This document shows, piece after piece, positions 33,259 through 42,261 of a DNA stretch of 64,000 bases. Position 1 is the stretch's first letter. Each line of letters opens with the position of its first letter. The notes under the pieces are model-generated. The model was not told the origin of the DNA and made no database searches. It worked only from the letters and a program-made list of their open reading frames with translations. The stretch lies in NCBI RefSeq assembly GCF_000526375.1, contig NZ_JAFY01000007.1:930001-994000 (forward strand), read 5' to 3'. The position numbers were made by a program, and so were the translations under genes. This stretch comes from Aminiphilus circumscriptus DSM 16581 (GTDB taxonomy: Bacteria; Synergistota; Synergistia; Synergistales; Aminiphilaceae).

Positions 33259-33291
33259 AAGAGGGGCGCACTCGTTCCGCCCCTCTTTTTT
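33259..33291 (+). terminator. Rightward hairpin with T run, no rightward gene upstream
   Basis: AAGAGGGGCG and CGCCCCTCTT form a 10-base-pair stem with a 9-base loop, followed by T6. On the plus strand this is a good intrinsic terminator, yet both flanking genes run leftward. A second small hairpin (AAGAGG/CCTCTT) lies just upstream near 33202-33228. The rest of 33086-33458 shows no gene. Confidence 0.55.
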
Positions 33292-33458
33292 ACGACCGCC
33301 CTCTTTCTTTGACATCGTGCACACCCGCCGAAAAAAATCTTCTTCAAAAAACCAAGGAAGCCCCCGGCGAGATCGCTCGATCCTTCCACCACGCAGTCGT
33401 ACCACCCGCGACGACACCTCCCCACGCGACCGTCCTTTCCGGTTCCGCGGGGGAAAAT

Positions 33459-35036
33459 TCACCTCTGACGAGTTCGATAGACTGTGTCCAGAAGCGTTCC
33501 GTCCCGGTACTCCACCACGGCCACAATGTGATCCTCGTCGTACTCCACCGGGCGGGGAACCCCCGTGAGGCGCTCCACCTCTTTCTTCAGGTCGGTGATG
33601 TCCTTCACGGGAAGGTTCGCTCTCAGCGCGGCCTCCAGCAGGTCCGCCCGGGCGGGGTTGATGCAGATCCCCCGTTCGGTGACGATGGCGTCCACGGTCT
33701 CCCCGGGGGTGATCACGGTCTTGACCGAATCCTTGATGGTGGGCACACCACCACGGAACGAAGGCGCCACGACGATGGCGAGCTTCGCCCCCGCCGCCGT
33801 GTCGGCATGTCCTCCCGAGGCACCCCGGAGAACCCCATCATTCCCGGTCATGACGTTCACGTGAAACTCAGGATCCACCTCCAGGGCAGCGAGGATCACT
33901 ACATCCAGGTTGTGTGCCAGGCATCCCTTGTTCAGAGGATTCGCGTACCAAGAGGCGTCGATTTCGATATGGTTCGGGTTGCGCACCATGGAGCCCGTCA
34001 CCGCCGAATCGAAGCTCTGTACGTCAAACATGGCGTTGAAGAGCCCCTCTTCGAGCATGCCGGACATGAATCCCGAGATACCCCCCAGACCAAAACTGCC
34101 CCGGATGCCCTTCTCCCGGAGATGCTCCCGCACAAAGGCCGCCACGGCGAGGCTCGCTCCGCCCGCGCCGACCTGGAAAGAACATCCCGGTGCGAGTAAC
34201 CCCGATGCGACCACGAGGTCGAAGGCGTTCTTCGCCACGCAGAGATCCACGGGATTTCGGGTGATCCTGGCCGCCCCCGTGGCGATCTTCGTCGGGTCGC
34301 CCAGGCTGTCCACCACCACCACCTGATCGACCAGATACTGCGGCACGGAGATGCGCGGGCGGACGGGATAGTCCATCAGGTCGTCCGTCAGGGCGATGAC
34401 ATGCCTGGCGTGGCGCACATCCACCTGGGCGTACCCCAGGGCACCACAGGCGGATTTGCCGATGCACCCGGTGAAGTTTCCCAGAACATCGCAGGCGGGA
34501 GCCCCCATGAAGGCCACGTCGATGGCGATGCTCCCCTCCTCGACGGCCCGGGCCCGCCCCCCGTGCGTACGGATGACCACGGGAATCTCCAGTTCCCCCG
34601 CCGAGACAGCCTTGCCCACCTCCCCACGAAGGCCCGAGGTATGCAGACGGGTCACCACTCCCCGCCGGATGTAGTCCGCCACGAAGTCCGCCGTGTCGGG
34701 GAGGGAACTCGGCGCGAGGGTGAGACCGCGGAAGCCCATCTCGTCCAGCGTGGCGAGCACCAGCGACATGAGCGCATCGCCGTTGCGGAAATGGTGGTGA
34801 AAGGAGATGGTCATGCCGTTTTCCAGGCCGGAGCGGCGGACCGCCTCCCTAAGATCCGGCGCAACCTTGTTCCGGGAAGGTGGCGTCGCCTTCAGAGGCG
34901 CGCAAATCCTCGGCCGCTCTCGCCTCTCCGCGATTTTCGCCATGGCACCGGCGTAGGGCTCGAAAGCGCCGATTCCCGGTACATCCGTGGGCACGAAGCG
35001 CCCGATGGCGTTTCGAACCATCTTCGCCCGTCTCAT
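33459..35036 (-). CDS. citF: Citrate lyase alpha subunit (citrate:acetyl-ACP transferase)
   Basis: 525 aa. It matches CitF throughout: FHHHFRNGDALMSLVLATLD, GGRARAVEEGSIAIDVAFMG, ALGYAQVDVRHARHVIALTD, GGHADTAAGAKLAIVVAPSF and ERGICINPARADL near the C-terminus. It transfers the acyl-carrier thiol group to citrate in the citrate lyase complex, which cleaves citrate to acetate and oxaloacetate in anaerobic citrate fermentation. ATG at 35036 overlaps the citE stop by 4 bases. Last gene of citDEF. Confidence 0.95.
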   Translation of the reverse strand: MRRAKMVRNAIGRFVPTDVPGIGAFEPYAGAMAKIAERRERPRICAPLKATPPSRNKVAPDLREAVRRSGLENGMTISFHHHFRNGDALMSLVLATLDEMGFRGLTLAPSSLPDTADFVADYIRRGVVTRLHTSGLRGEVGKAVSAGELEIPVVIRTHGGRARAVEEGSIAIDVAFMGAPACDVLGNFTGCIGKSACGALGYAQVDVRHARHVIALTDDLMDYPVRPRISVPQYLVDQVVVVDSLGDPTKIATGAARITRNPVDLCVAKNAFDLVVASGLLAPGCSFQVGAGGASLAVAAFVREHLREKGIRGSFGLGGISGFMSGMLEEGLFNAMFDVQSFDSAVTGSMVRNPNHIEIDASWYANPLNKGCLAHNLDVVILAALEVDPEFHVNVMTGNDGVLRGASGGHADTAAGAKLAIVVAPSFRGGVPTIKDSVKTVITPGETVDAIVTERGICINPARADLLEAALRANLPVKDITDLKKEVERLTGVPRPVEYDEDHIVAVVEYRDGTLLDTVYRTRQR

Positions 35037-35920
35037 GCCGTTTCGTCTCCCTTCATGCCGTAGAGAACCCCCAGGTCCAGAAGCCGCCGGGCCCTGAGTA
35101 CGATAGGGCCGTCCACCATTCTGCCGTCCACGAGCAAAACGCCTTTCCCCTGCCGTTCCGCCTCTTCCGCGGCGGTGACGATGCGCCAGGCCCTCCGGAA
35201 TTCCCTGAAATCGGGGCGGAACGCCTCGTGTATGACCGGAATCTGGCTGGGATGAATCGCGGCCTTTCCGGTGAACCCCATCTCGACGATCTGCTTTGCC
35301 TCCGCCGCGAGCCCCTCGGGGTCGTCCACGTCGGTCCACACTGTGTCGAAAGCGGCGATGCCCGCGGCTCTCGCGGCCATGACCACCCGCCCCCGTGCGT
35401 AGAAGAGTTCCCACCCCTCCCGAGTCTTCTGCACCCCCAGATCGGCGGTGAGATCCTGTCCGCCGAGCGTGAGGGCCTTCACCCTCGGCGAGGCCGTGGC
35501 GATCTCGAAGGCGTGCTCCAGCCCCTTCGCCGTCTCCAGCATGGCATGAATGCCCACGGTACCGACCACCATACCGTGGCGCTCCTCAATGGCCGTCATG
35601 AGCGAGTCCGCCCGAAGGACATCCCCGGGGCTCTGACACTTGGGCAGCCGCACCGCCGAGGGTCGTGCGGGAACAATCTCCTCCAGGTCCGTCTCGAAAT
35701 AGGGTGTGTCGGCACCGTTGATTCGCACCGTCACCTCCACGCGGCCGAAATCGAGAACCCTGAGGAAGTGCGCCACCAGTCGCCTCGCCGCATCCTTTTC
35801 GGCCACCGCCACCGCGTCCTCCAGATCGAGCAGGACGCTGTCGGCGCCGAAAACCGGTGCGTGCTGGAGCATTCCCGGCGAATTGCCCGGCATGTAGAGC
35901 ATGGATCTGCGCGGTTTCAC
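35033..35920 (-). CDS. citE: Citrate lyase beta subunit (citryl-ACP lyase)
   Basis: 295 aa, HpcH/HpaI aldolase fold. RRSMLYMPGNSPGMLQHAPV, LDLEDAVAVAEKDAAR, VRINGADTPYFETDLEEIV, VRLPKCQSPGDV and the Mg-binding LGGQDLTADLG are as expected for CitE. It cleaves citryl-ACP to oxaloacetate and acetyl-ACP. The GTG start at 35920 has AAGGAG 9 bases upstream, just beyond the citD stop. Confidence 0.94.
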   Translation of the reverse strand: MKPRRSMLYMPGNSPGMLQHAPVFGADSVLLDLEDAVAVAEKDAARRLVAHFLRVLDFGRVEVTVRINGADTPYFETDLEEIVPARPSAVRLPKCQSPGDVLRADSLMTAIEERHGMVVGTVGIHAMLETAKGLEHAFEIATASPRVKALTLGGQDLTADLGVQKTREGWELFYARGRVVMAARAAGIAAFDTVWTDVDDPEGLAAEAKQIVEMGFTGKAAIHPSQIPVIHEAFRPDFREFRRAWRIVTAAEEAERQGKGVLLVDGRMVDGPIVLRARRLLDLGVLYGMKGDETA

Positions 35921-35925
35921 GAACG

Positions 35926-36189
35926 TCACTCCTTCCGCAGGGCCCGCTCGAGTGCGATTTCGAGCCTCGCCCGCAACGTCGCCTCCAGGGCGCCCTGATC
36001 CAAAATCTGCACGCGAAAACAGGGATTTCCATAGTGCTCCAGGATCCCCCGCACCATCGCCTCGGTCCGCTCCGCGAAGAGTCCTCCGTTGCCGCTCCGA
36101 TACTCGAAGGAGAATTCTCCGCTCGGCGCCAGAGTCACGAGACAATCCGAGGATTCCAGCGTTCCCGCCTGAGCCGCCTCGTAGCGCAT
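35926..36189 (-). CDS. citD: Citrate lyase acyl carrier protein (gamma subunit)
   Basis: 87 aa. AGTLESSDCLVTLAPSG is the CitD signature; the prosthetic 2'-(5''-phosphoribosyl)-3'-dephospho-CoA attaches to a Ser in GTLESSD. Length is usual (about 95). First gene of leftward citDEF. The activation genes citC, citX and citG are not in this window, so they must lie elsewhere if the enzyme is active. Confidence 0.93.
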   Translation of the reverse strand: MRYEAAQAGTLESSDCLVTLAPSGEFSFEYRSGNGGLFAERTEAMVRGILEHYGNPCFRVQILDQGALEATLRARLEIALERALRKE

Positions 36190-36216
36190 GTTCTTTCACC
36201 ATCCGTTTCGAAAATC

Positions 36217-36277
36217 TTGTCAGAACATTTCCAACGCCTTTGTTCCTATTTGACAAAAAAACGAAAGCCTCTAAAAT
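36217..36277. promoter_or_regulatory. Divergent promoters of citDEF and gntR-tct with overlapping -35 boxes
   Basis: Rightward: TTGACA (36250-36255), 16 bases, TAAAAT (36272-36277). Leftward: TTGTCA (36256-36251), 17 bases, a weak TGGAAA (36233-36228), 39 bases before citD. The two -35 boxes occupy the same bases (TTGACAA/TTGTCAA). A second TTGTCA at 36217-36222 makes an inverted repeat with TGACAA at 36251-36256, a possible operator for the adjacent GntR protein. Confidence 0.55.
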
Positions 36278-36687
36278 GGATCTCGTGAACGGTATCCCGT
36301 ATCCCGTATGCATCATAGTTCTTCCGACGGTTTTTCGCAACAAGCTCCGGAGAAGATCTTTTTTCGTCCATACCGGAGAAGTCTTCCGCCCCGCACGAAG
36401 GGGGGAAACGGTTTCCAAAAAACACAGACCTTACAAAGCAAGACAGCAGTTTTTCAGCCCTGCCGCTGCAGCACATAAAAGCGGTGCCGGTTATCACTCG
36501 TCGCTTTCCTGGGAAACGCTTCCTCAGGCAAAAAACAAAGGAATCTCTGAATAAATAAGGCTACGTCAGCCCCGCAGGGCGCCTCGCAGAGCCTGATGCA
36601 ACCCGAGTCAAGGGAAAGCGAAAGGTCTTTATTCAGGGCTTCCCAAAGACTTTTCATACTTATCCATCGTGCAGGAGGGATTGTTTC
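36278..36687 (+). other. Long leader upstream of gntR
   Basis: About 400 bases between the rightward promoter and the gntR ATG. No supported gene. A 9-base inverted repeat, CTGAATAAA (36547-36555) and TTTATTCAG (36628-36636), encloses a GC-rich stretch. A second promoter near 36650 (CATACT) is possible but lacks a -35. Confidence 0.4.
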
Positions 36688-37437
36688 ATGGCCGTGCTGG
36701 ACACCTTCGATCCGGGATCCATCAAGCCCATCCGAGATGTGATCTACGACCACCTCCGCGAAGCTGTCTTCAACGGAGAACTCAAGCCCGGGGACCGCCT
36801 CGTCGAGAGCGAACTGGGAGACCGGATGAACGTGAGCCGCACCCCCGTGCGGGAAGCCCTGCGCAAGCTCGAAATGGAGGGCATCGTCGAGTATCTTCCC
36901 CGCAAGGGCGTCGTCGTGAAAGGCTTCTCCCGGGAGGACATCATCGAAATCTACTCCATCCGGCAGGCGCTGGAGGTCATGGCAACCCTCGTCGCCGCCG
37001 AGCGCATCACCCCGAAGGAACTCGCTTTTCTCCAGGCCTGTCTGGACAGCGCGGAACACCACATGGCCTGCGGCGACGACGAAGCGGTCTTCAAGGACCA
37101 CCAGGAGTTCACCGACGCCCTCATCGCCAGCTCGAAAATGCCGAGGCTCATTCAGCTCATCGGAACCTACCGGGAATATCTCCACCGCTTTCGCAGAATC
37201 ACTCTGGGCAAAAAACCGCGCCAGGGCGACGTTCTCGTGCAACACCGGGCCATTCTCGACGCCGTCGCGGAGAAAAACCGCGCTGCGGTGGAGCACCTCG
37301 TGAAGACCCATCTCCAGACCGCCCTCGACGCCTACCTCGCTTCCCTGGAAAGCGAGGCATCCGGCAACCATGACGACAAGGGCAAAGACGAACGGGAAGC
37401 ATCCCCCAAAGAATACTCCCCGATCTCGTCGCGCTAG
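36688..37437 (+). CDS. GntR/FadR-family regulator of the citrate region
   Basis: 249 aa. Winged helix-turn-helix (LVESELGDRMNVSRTPVREA, LRKLEMEGIVEYLPRKGVVV) and FCD effector domain (IYSIRQALEVMATLVAAERI; VQHRAILDAVAEKNRAAVEH). The usual first His of the FCD metal site is replaced: DHQEFTDAL has Thr where D-x3-H is common. AGGAGGG precedes the ATG. Located between divergent citDEF and co-directional tctCBA, it very likely controls both, responding to citrate or another tricarboxylate. Confidence 0.88.
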   Translation: MAVLDTFDPGSIKPIRDVIYDHLREAVFNGELKPGDRLVESELGDRMNVSRTPVREALRKLEMEGIVEYLPRKGVVVKGFSREDIIEIYSIRQALEVMATLVAAERITPKELAFLQACLDSAEHHMACGDDEAVFKDHQEFTDALIASSKMPRLIQLIGTYREYLHRFRRITLGKKPRQGDVLVQHRAILDAVAEKNRAAVEHLVKTHLQTALDAYLASLESEASGNHDDKGKDEREASPKEYSPISSR

Positions 37438-37711
37438 CGCCGGTGACGATCCTCGCTCCCGCACGGAGCAGTATCCGTCGGCTCGGATGCGACTTCCGGA
37501 GACGAAGCAACCCCGAAGGCGGCGCTTCACTCTCCACGACACGCAGGAAATATTGTGATGCGTTCTCTCAGATCAGAGGTGAAAGGGGTTGGTGCACGGA
37601 AAAAGTTTCGCGTTACGCCATCACACCATCGCGGAGAGGATTCTCTTTTTTCGGCATCGCGGAAGGCGCTTCGCGCCGAGGCGAATGACCCTGTTCGGAG
37701 GTGACACCAGC

Positions 37712-38698
37712 ATGAAACGTTCGATTCTGCTCCTCCTGGCACTGGCGGTACTGTTTGTCGCCGGAGCCGCTTTCGCAAGCGACTATCCTTCCAAACCCTT
37801 CGAGTGCATCGCTCCCGCAGGCCCCGGCGGCGGCTGGGACACGACCATGCGCATGGCCACCAAGGTCCTTACGGAAGAGGGGCTCGTGAAATCTCCCATG
37901 CCCGTCATCAACAAACCCGGCGGCGGCGGTGGTGTGGCTCTCGCGTACATGCAGAAGAAGGCCGGCGATCCCTATTCTCTCATCGTCTACTCCCCTCCCC
38001 TTCTGCTCATCAACCTCACCGGCCAGACCGAACTGAGCTATAAGAACGTCACCCCCATCGCCATGCTCATCAACGACTACGGCGCATTCGCCGTTCCCAA
38101 GGACTCGCCCTACCAGTCCATGACCGACGTGATCGAGGCGCTGAAGAAGGATCCCAAGAGCGTCAAGATCGGCGGCGCCTCCTCTCCGGGAAGCATGGAC
38201 CATCTCCAGATCCTTCAGGCCGCCCATGCCGCGGGCGTCTCGGGCCTGAAGGAGATCGCCTATATCCCCTTCCAGGGCGGCGAGAGCCTCGCGGCACTTC
38301 TCGGCGGCCACGTGGACGTCCTCTCCACAGGCATGGCGGAAGTCGTCGGCCCCCTTGAGGCCGGTGACATACGGGTCCTCGCCGTGACGGCCCCCGAGCG
38401 CATCGCCGAGGGTCCCCTTGCGGCAGTCCCCACCCTGAAGGAACAGGGCATCGACACGGTGTTCATCAATTGGCGCGGCATCTTCGGCGCTCCCGACATG
38501 CCCCAGGCGGCGAAGGCCTTTATGGAGGACGCCCTGGGCAAGATGGTCCAGACTGCCTCGTGGGACGAAATTTGCAAGCGCAACGGCTGGACGAAGGCCT
38601 TCATGGGTTCTTCCGATTTCGCGGCCTTCCTCGACAAGACCAACGAGGAGTACAAGACACTCCTCACCGAGATCGGTCTCTACAAGCAGGCCCAATAG
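37712..38698 (+). CDS. tctC: Tripartite tricarboxylate transporter substrate-binding protein
   Basis: 328 aa with a signal peptide (KRSILLLLALAVLFVAGAAF then ASDYPSKP, cleavage likely after AFA). Mature part matches TctC/Bug proteins: IAPAGPGGGWDTTMRMATKV, NKPGGGGGVALAYM, VGGASSPGSMDHLQ-like region, YIPFQGGESLAALLGGHVDV, and WRGIFGAPDMP. Periplasmic receptor that delivers a tri- or dicarboxylate to TctAB. ATG fixed by GGAGGTG 8 bases upstream. Citrate is the likely ligand because of the neighbouring citrate lyase. Confidence 0.92.
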   Translation: MKRSILLLLALAVLFVAGAAFASDYPSKPFECIAPAGPGGGWDTTMRMATKVLTEEGLVKSPMPVINKPGGGGGVALAYMQKKAGDPYSLIVYSPPLLLINLTGQTELSYKNVTPIAMLINDYGAFAVPKDSPYQSMTDVIEALKKDPKSVKIGGASSPGSMDHLQILQAAHAAGVSGLKEIAYIPFQGGESLAALLGGHVDVLSTGMAEVVGPLEAGDIRVLAVTAPERIAEGPLAAVPTLKEQGIDTVFINWRGIFGAPDMPQAAKAFMEDALGKMVQTASWDEICKRNGWTKAFMGSSDFAAFLDKTNEEYKTLLTEIGLYKQAQ

Positions 38699-38720
38699 TC
38701 GGACAACACGATCTCCGGTC

Positions 38721-38753
38721 GTCTGCGGCCCGCCCTGCCCACGGGCCGCAGAC
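38721..38753 (+). repeat. Intercistronic hairpin between tctC and tctB
   Basis: GTCTGCGGCCCG and CGGGCCGCAGAC form a perfect 12-base-pair stem with a 9-base loop, 22 bases after the tctC stop. Such hairpins often protect the mRNA of an abundant binding protein relative to the downstream membrane genes. Confidence 0.65.
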
Positions 38754-38811
38754 CTTCGGTTCTCCGATTTTTTTCCGAAAGAGACATTCAGACAATTCAT
38801 GAGGTGATGCC

Positions 38812-39261
38812 ATGCGACGCGACACGATAGTGGGACTCGTTTCCCTCTGTTTCGGAGCGGTTTATACGATCCAGGCATTTCAATTGCCCAAGGCCTCGAT
38901 AGGCAATCCCTGGGCTCCCATTTACTTTCCCGCCACCCTGGGCGTCCTGACGATGCTCCTCGGCCTCGCGGTTCTCCTGGTGGACCGAAAGCGCGCTGCG
39001 GAGGGGCACAGAGACAAGGCGGGGAAGGCCAAAGATCCCGGCTACTGGATCCTTACGGGAGGTACGATCCTCCTCTCCGTCGCCTATGGTTTTCTCTTCG
39101 AACACATCGGCTTCATCTCCTCGACGTTGCTCTTTCTCGGAGGACTGCTCTTTCTCGTGAACGGCAAATCGGCATGGAAGCTCAACAGCATCATTACGGT
39201 CCTCTTCACCCTGGGGCTGTGGGTGGTGTTCGTGAAAGCCTTCCAGATCAATCTTCCCTAG
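38812..39261 (+). CDS. tctB: Tripartite tricarboxylate transporter small membrane subunit
   Basis: 149 aa with four predicted membrane helices (TIVGLVSLCFGAVYTIQAF; PIYFPATLGVLTMLLGLAVLL; GGTILLSVAYGFLFEHIGF; SSTLLFLGGLLFLV and IITVLFTLGLWVVFVKAF). Position between tctC and tctA and the DUF1468-like pattern identify TctB. It ends 15 bases before tctA. Confidence 0.88.
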   Translation: MRRDTIVGLVSLCFGAVYTIQAFQLPKASIGNPWAPIYFPATLGVLTMLLGLAVLLVDRKRAAEGHRDKAGKAKDPGYWILTGGTILLSVAYGFLFEHIGFISSTLLFLGGLLFLVNGKSAWKLNSIITVLFTLGLWVVFVKAFQINLP

Positions 39262-39276
39262 GCGGAGGCTGAACAC

Positions 39277-40805
39277 ATGGACATTCTGCAGAGCCTTCTT
39301 TACGGATTCTCCGTCGCCGCAACGCCGATAAACCTGGCCTACATGGCCTTCGGCAGCGTTCTCGGCACGGTTCTCGGCATGCTTCCAGGGCTGGGCCCCT
39401 CCACGGGAGTGGCGCTCTTTCTCCCTCTCACCTACGCCATGAGGCCCGAGACAGCGCTCATCACCATGTGCGCTATCTACTACGGCGCCATGTTCGGCGG
39501 CTCCCGAAGCTCCATTCTGCTTAATATCCCCGGCGACGGCGCCGCCGTGGCATCCTGCTTCGATGGCTATCCCATGGCGCAGAAGGGGCAGGCCGAGGCC
39601 GCCCTGGCAATCTCCGCCATCGCCTCCTTCATCGGCGGATTGCTTTCCGCCATAGCCTTCGTGGCCCTGGCGGTCCCCATGGCCCGTTTCGCTCTGCGGT
39701 TTGGCCCCCCGGAGTACTTCACGCTCATGGTCTTCGCTCTAGCGGCCACCGCAGCCATCTCCAAGGAGGCCCTCCTCAAAGGAATGATCTCCCTCCTGAT
39801 CGGGCTCATGATCACCACCGTGGGCATCGACCTCCAGTCGGGGGTGCAGCGCTTCACCTTCGGCCTGCCAGAACTCCAGTCGGGCATCGATTTCGTGGTG
39901 GTCATCATCGGCGTCTACGGCATCGGCGAGGTGTTCAAGAACTTCGAGACCATCAAGGCCAAGGGCACCCAGGCGATCCAGAGAAAATTCGGACGCATCT
40001 GGATCTCCATGGAGCAATGGAAGCGGAGCTGGCTCCCTATTCTCCGCCAGACGCCCGTTGGCTTCCTCATCGGCATCCTCCCCGGAGCGGGCGGGACCAT
40101 CGCCGCCATGATGGCCTACAACAACGAGAAACAGCTCTCCAAGCACCCCGAAGAGTTCGGCAAGGGCGCTGTCGAAGGGCTCGCCGCCCCCGAAGCGGCG
40201 AACAATGCCTGCTCCATCGGCGCCATGATCCCCATGATGACCCTGGGTGTGCCGGGATCGGGCACGACCGCGGTCATGCTGGGAGCCCTGCTGATCCTCG
40301 GTCTCCAACCCGGCCCCCTGCTCTTCCAGCACCATCCGGACGTGGCCTGGGGCGTCATCGCCAGCCTCTTCCTCGCGAACGTGGTCTGCGCGATCATCAA
40401 CATCCCCCTCGCGGGTGCCCTGGTGCGGGTTCTCGCGGTGCCCCCCGCATTCTCTACCCGCTGGTGATCGTCCTTGCCCTCCTCGGGGTCTACACCATCA
40501 ATTACAGCGTCATGGAGTTCCACATCCTCGTCCTCTTCGGTCTGGTGGGGTATTTCATGAAATCCTTCAAGATCCCCACGGCACCACTCATCCTGGCCGT
40601 GGTGGTGGGGCAATCCATGGAACAGTCCTTTCGCCAGTCCCTCATGCTCTCCGACGGAGCACTGTCGATCTTCGTGCGCTCCCCCATCTGCATCACGCTT
40701 CTCGCCCTGGCGGCACTCTCCGTCGCATGGCCCTTCATCTCGGACATGATCAAGAGAAAGGAGCCTCCCAAACCCGCCCACGCTCCTGCGGCACCGGAGG
40801 AATAA
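39277..40805 (+). pseudogene. tctA: Tripartite tricarboxylate transporter large membrane subunit, frameshifted
   Basis: Reads as TctA from MDILQSLLYGFSVAATP to ALVRVLAVPP, with the family motifs GMLPGLGPSTGVALFLPLTY, YYGAMFGGSRSSILLNIPGD, GILPGAGGTIAAMMAY and MTLGVPGSGTTAVMLGAL. At the C6 run at 40441-40446 the frame is lost and it stops at 40467. One extra C would give VPPRILYPLVIVLALLGVYT and continue in frame to the stop at 40805, for 509 aa, the normal length. So the last two or three helices are out of frame. This is either a one-base assembly error or a slipped-strand mutation. Confidence 0.85.
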
Positions 40806-40908
40806 TTCCGGCGGCAAAATGGACGGGACCGAACACTGGGGGGCGAAATCCGGAAAACGGGCAAAACCCCCGGACAGCCACAAAAAAGGCCCCGGGACAT
40901 TACAAAGC

Positions 40909-40953
40909 AAGGGGCGACGGAACGAGGATCTCTTCCTCGTTCCGTCGCCCCTT
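40909..40953 (+). terminator. Terminator-like perfect 20-base-pair hairpin after tctA
   Basis: AAGGGGCGACGGAACGAGGA and its exact complement flank the loop TCTCT; TTTGT follows. It lies about 100 bases beyond the tctA stop, between convergent tct and arcC transcripts, so it may terminate from both sides. Confidence 0.75.
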
Positions 40954-41313
40954 TGTCATGCCTTCGCCGCCAAGCGGAGCCGGCTCCGCCATCCGCCACA
41001 GCCCCGCTCCCCCTTTGGAGTAGTCCGGGCGAACGTTCGCCCACAACGTACACAACCCGAGAGCGGCATGTTTTGTGGGTTGTGTGCGATCACGTCACCC
41101 ACTTCCGCACACAAAAGAACCCCCGAAAAAAGCCGGAGATGCGCCACCGAACACCATGAAAACCCTTTTGCGCAACCTGACGCAGACAACTACAATGTGA
41201 TGCATGCGACTGCACACGCCTGACGCACACACCGGGGAAGGACCTTGCCGCACCATCCTCCGCCAACCGCGCACAACACCGATCCCGGAAAACGCCGCGA
41301 GTCCGGAACCGGC
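40954..41313. other. Intergenic region between tctA and arcC
   Basis: 360 bases between convergent transcripts beyond the hairpin. No supported gene, repeat or promoter. Confidence 0.5.
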
Positions 41314-42261
41314 TCACCCCTTGACGATTCTGGTCCCCGCCTTACCCTCCAGAGCCTCCACGGCCTGTTCGAGGTTGGCGATGAGCGCGAAGGCGCCGCC
41401 GTTCTCCACGAAGCGAAGTGCCGCCTCGACCTTGGGGCCCATGCTTCCCGAACGAAAATGTCCCTCCGCCGCGAGCCTTCTCAGCTCTCCCGCCGTAATC
41501 TCCCCGAGCTTTTGTTCATCGGGTTTTCCGTAGTGCACGCACACGTTGGGCACATCGGTGAGGATGACGAAGGCCTGGGCGTTCACCTGCTGCGCCAGCC
41601 GTTCTCCCGCGAGGTCCTTGTCGATCACCGCCTCCACGCCCTGAAGGAGGCCATCGTCCCTTCGGACGACCGGAATGCCTCCGCCTCCTGAGGCGATCAC
41701 CACCGCACCGCGATCCACGAGCCCCCGAATGACATCGCTTTCCACAATCCCCTTCGGATCCGGCGAAGGGACCACTCGGCGCCAGCCTCGTCCCGCATCC
41801 TCGATCCAGCTCTCCCCGGACAGCTCCATGCGCCTTCGGGCCTCTTCCTCGGTGAAGAAGGGCCCCACGGGTTTTGCGGGGTGAAAGAACGCTGGATCGC
41901 GGGGATCCACTTCGACCTGAGTCACGACACACACCGGAGGATGCCCGGAGATACCGCGCTCCGCCATGATGTTTCGCAGGCTCTGACAAAACATGTACCC
42001 GATAAACCCTTGAGTTTCGGCCCCGCAGACATCCATCGGCATGGGCGGCACCTGCCGGCTCCCGAGTTCGTTCTGAATGAGCACCGCTCCCACCTGCGGT
42101 CCGTTTCCGTGGGTGAGAACCACTTCATATCCGGCTCGGAGCATTCCCGTCACCTGCTCGCAGGTGGCGTGGACATTCCGCATCTGTTCCTCCGCCGTCC
42201 CCTTCTGTCCCCGCTGCAGAATCGCGTTTCCTCCAAGCGCCACGACGATCCTCTGCGACAC
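41314..42261 (-). CDS. arcC: Carbamate kinase
   Basis: 315 aa from the GTG at 42261, chosen because GGAGGGATGAGT places the binding site 7 bases upstream; the ATG two codons earlier would abut it. Motifs: RIVVALGGNAILQRGQKGT, VLTHGNGPQVGAVLIQNEL, VVIASGGGGIPVV and the Asp/Lys-bearing AVIDKDLAGERLAQQV. It makes ATP from carbamoyl phosphate, the last step of arginine or citrulline (or purine/allantoin) fermentation. No other arc genes are adjacent. Confidence 0.95.
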   Translation of the reverse strand: MSQRIVVALGGNAILQRGQKGTAEEQMRNVHATCEQVTGMLRAGYEVVLTHGNGPQVGAVLIQNELGSRQVPPMPMDVCGAETQGFIGYMFCQSLRNIMAERGISGHPPVCVVTQVEVDPRDPAFFHPAKPVGPFFTEEEARRRMELSGESWIEDAGRGWRRVVPSPDPKGIVESDVIRGLVDRGAVVIASGGGGIPVVRRDDGLLQGVEAVIDKDLAGERLAQQVNAQAFVILTDVPNVCVHYGKPDEQKLGEITAGELRRLAAEGHFRSGSMGPKVEAALRFVENGGAFALIANLEQAVEALEGKAGTRIVKG

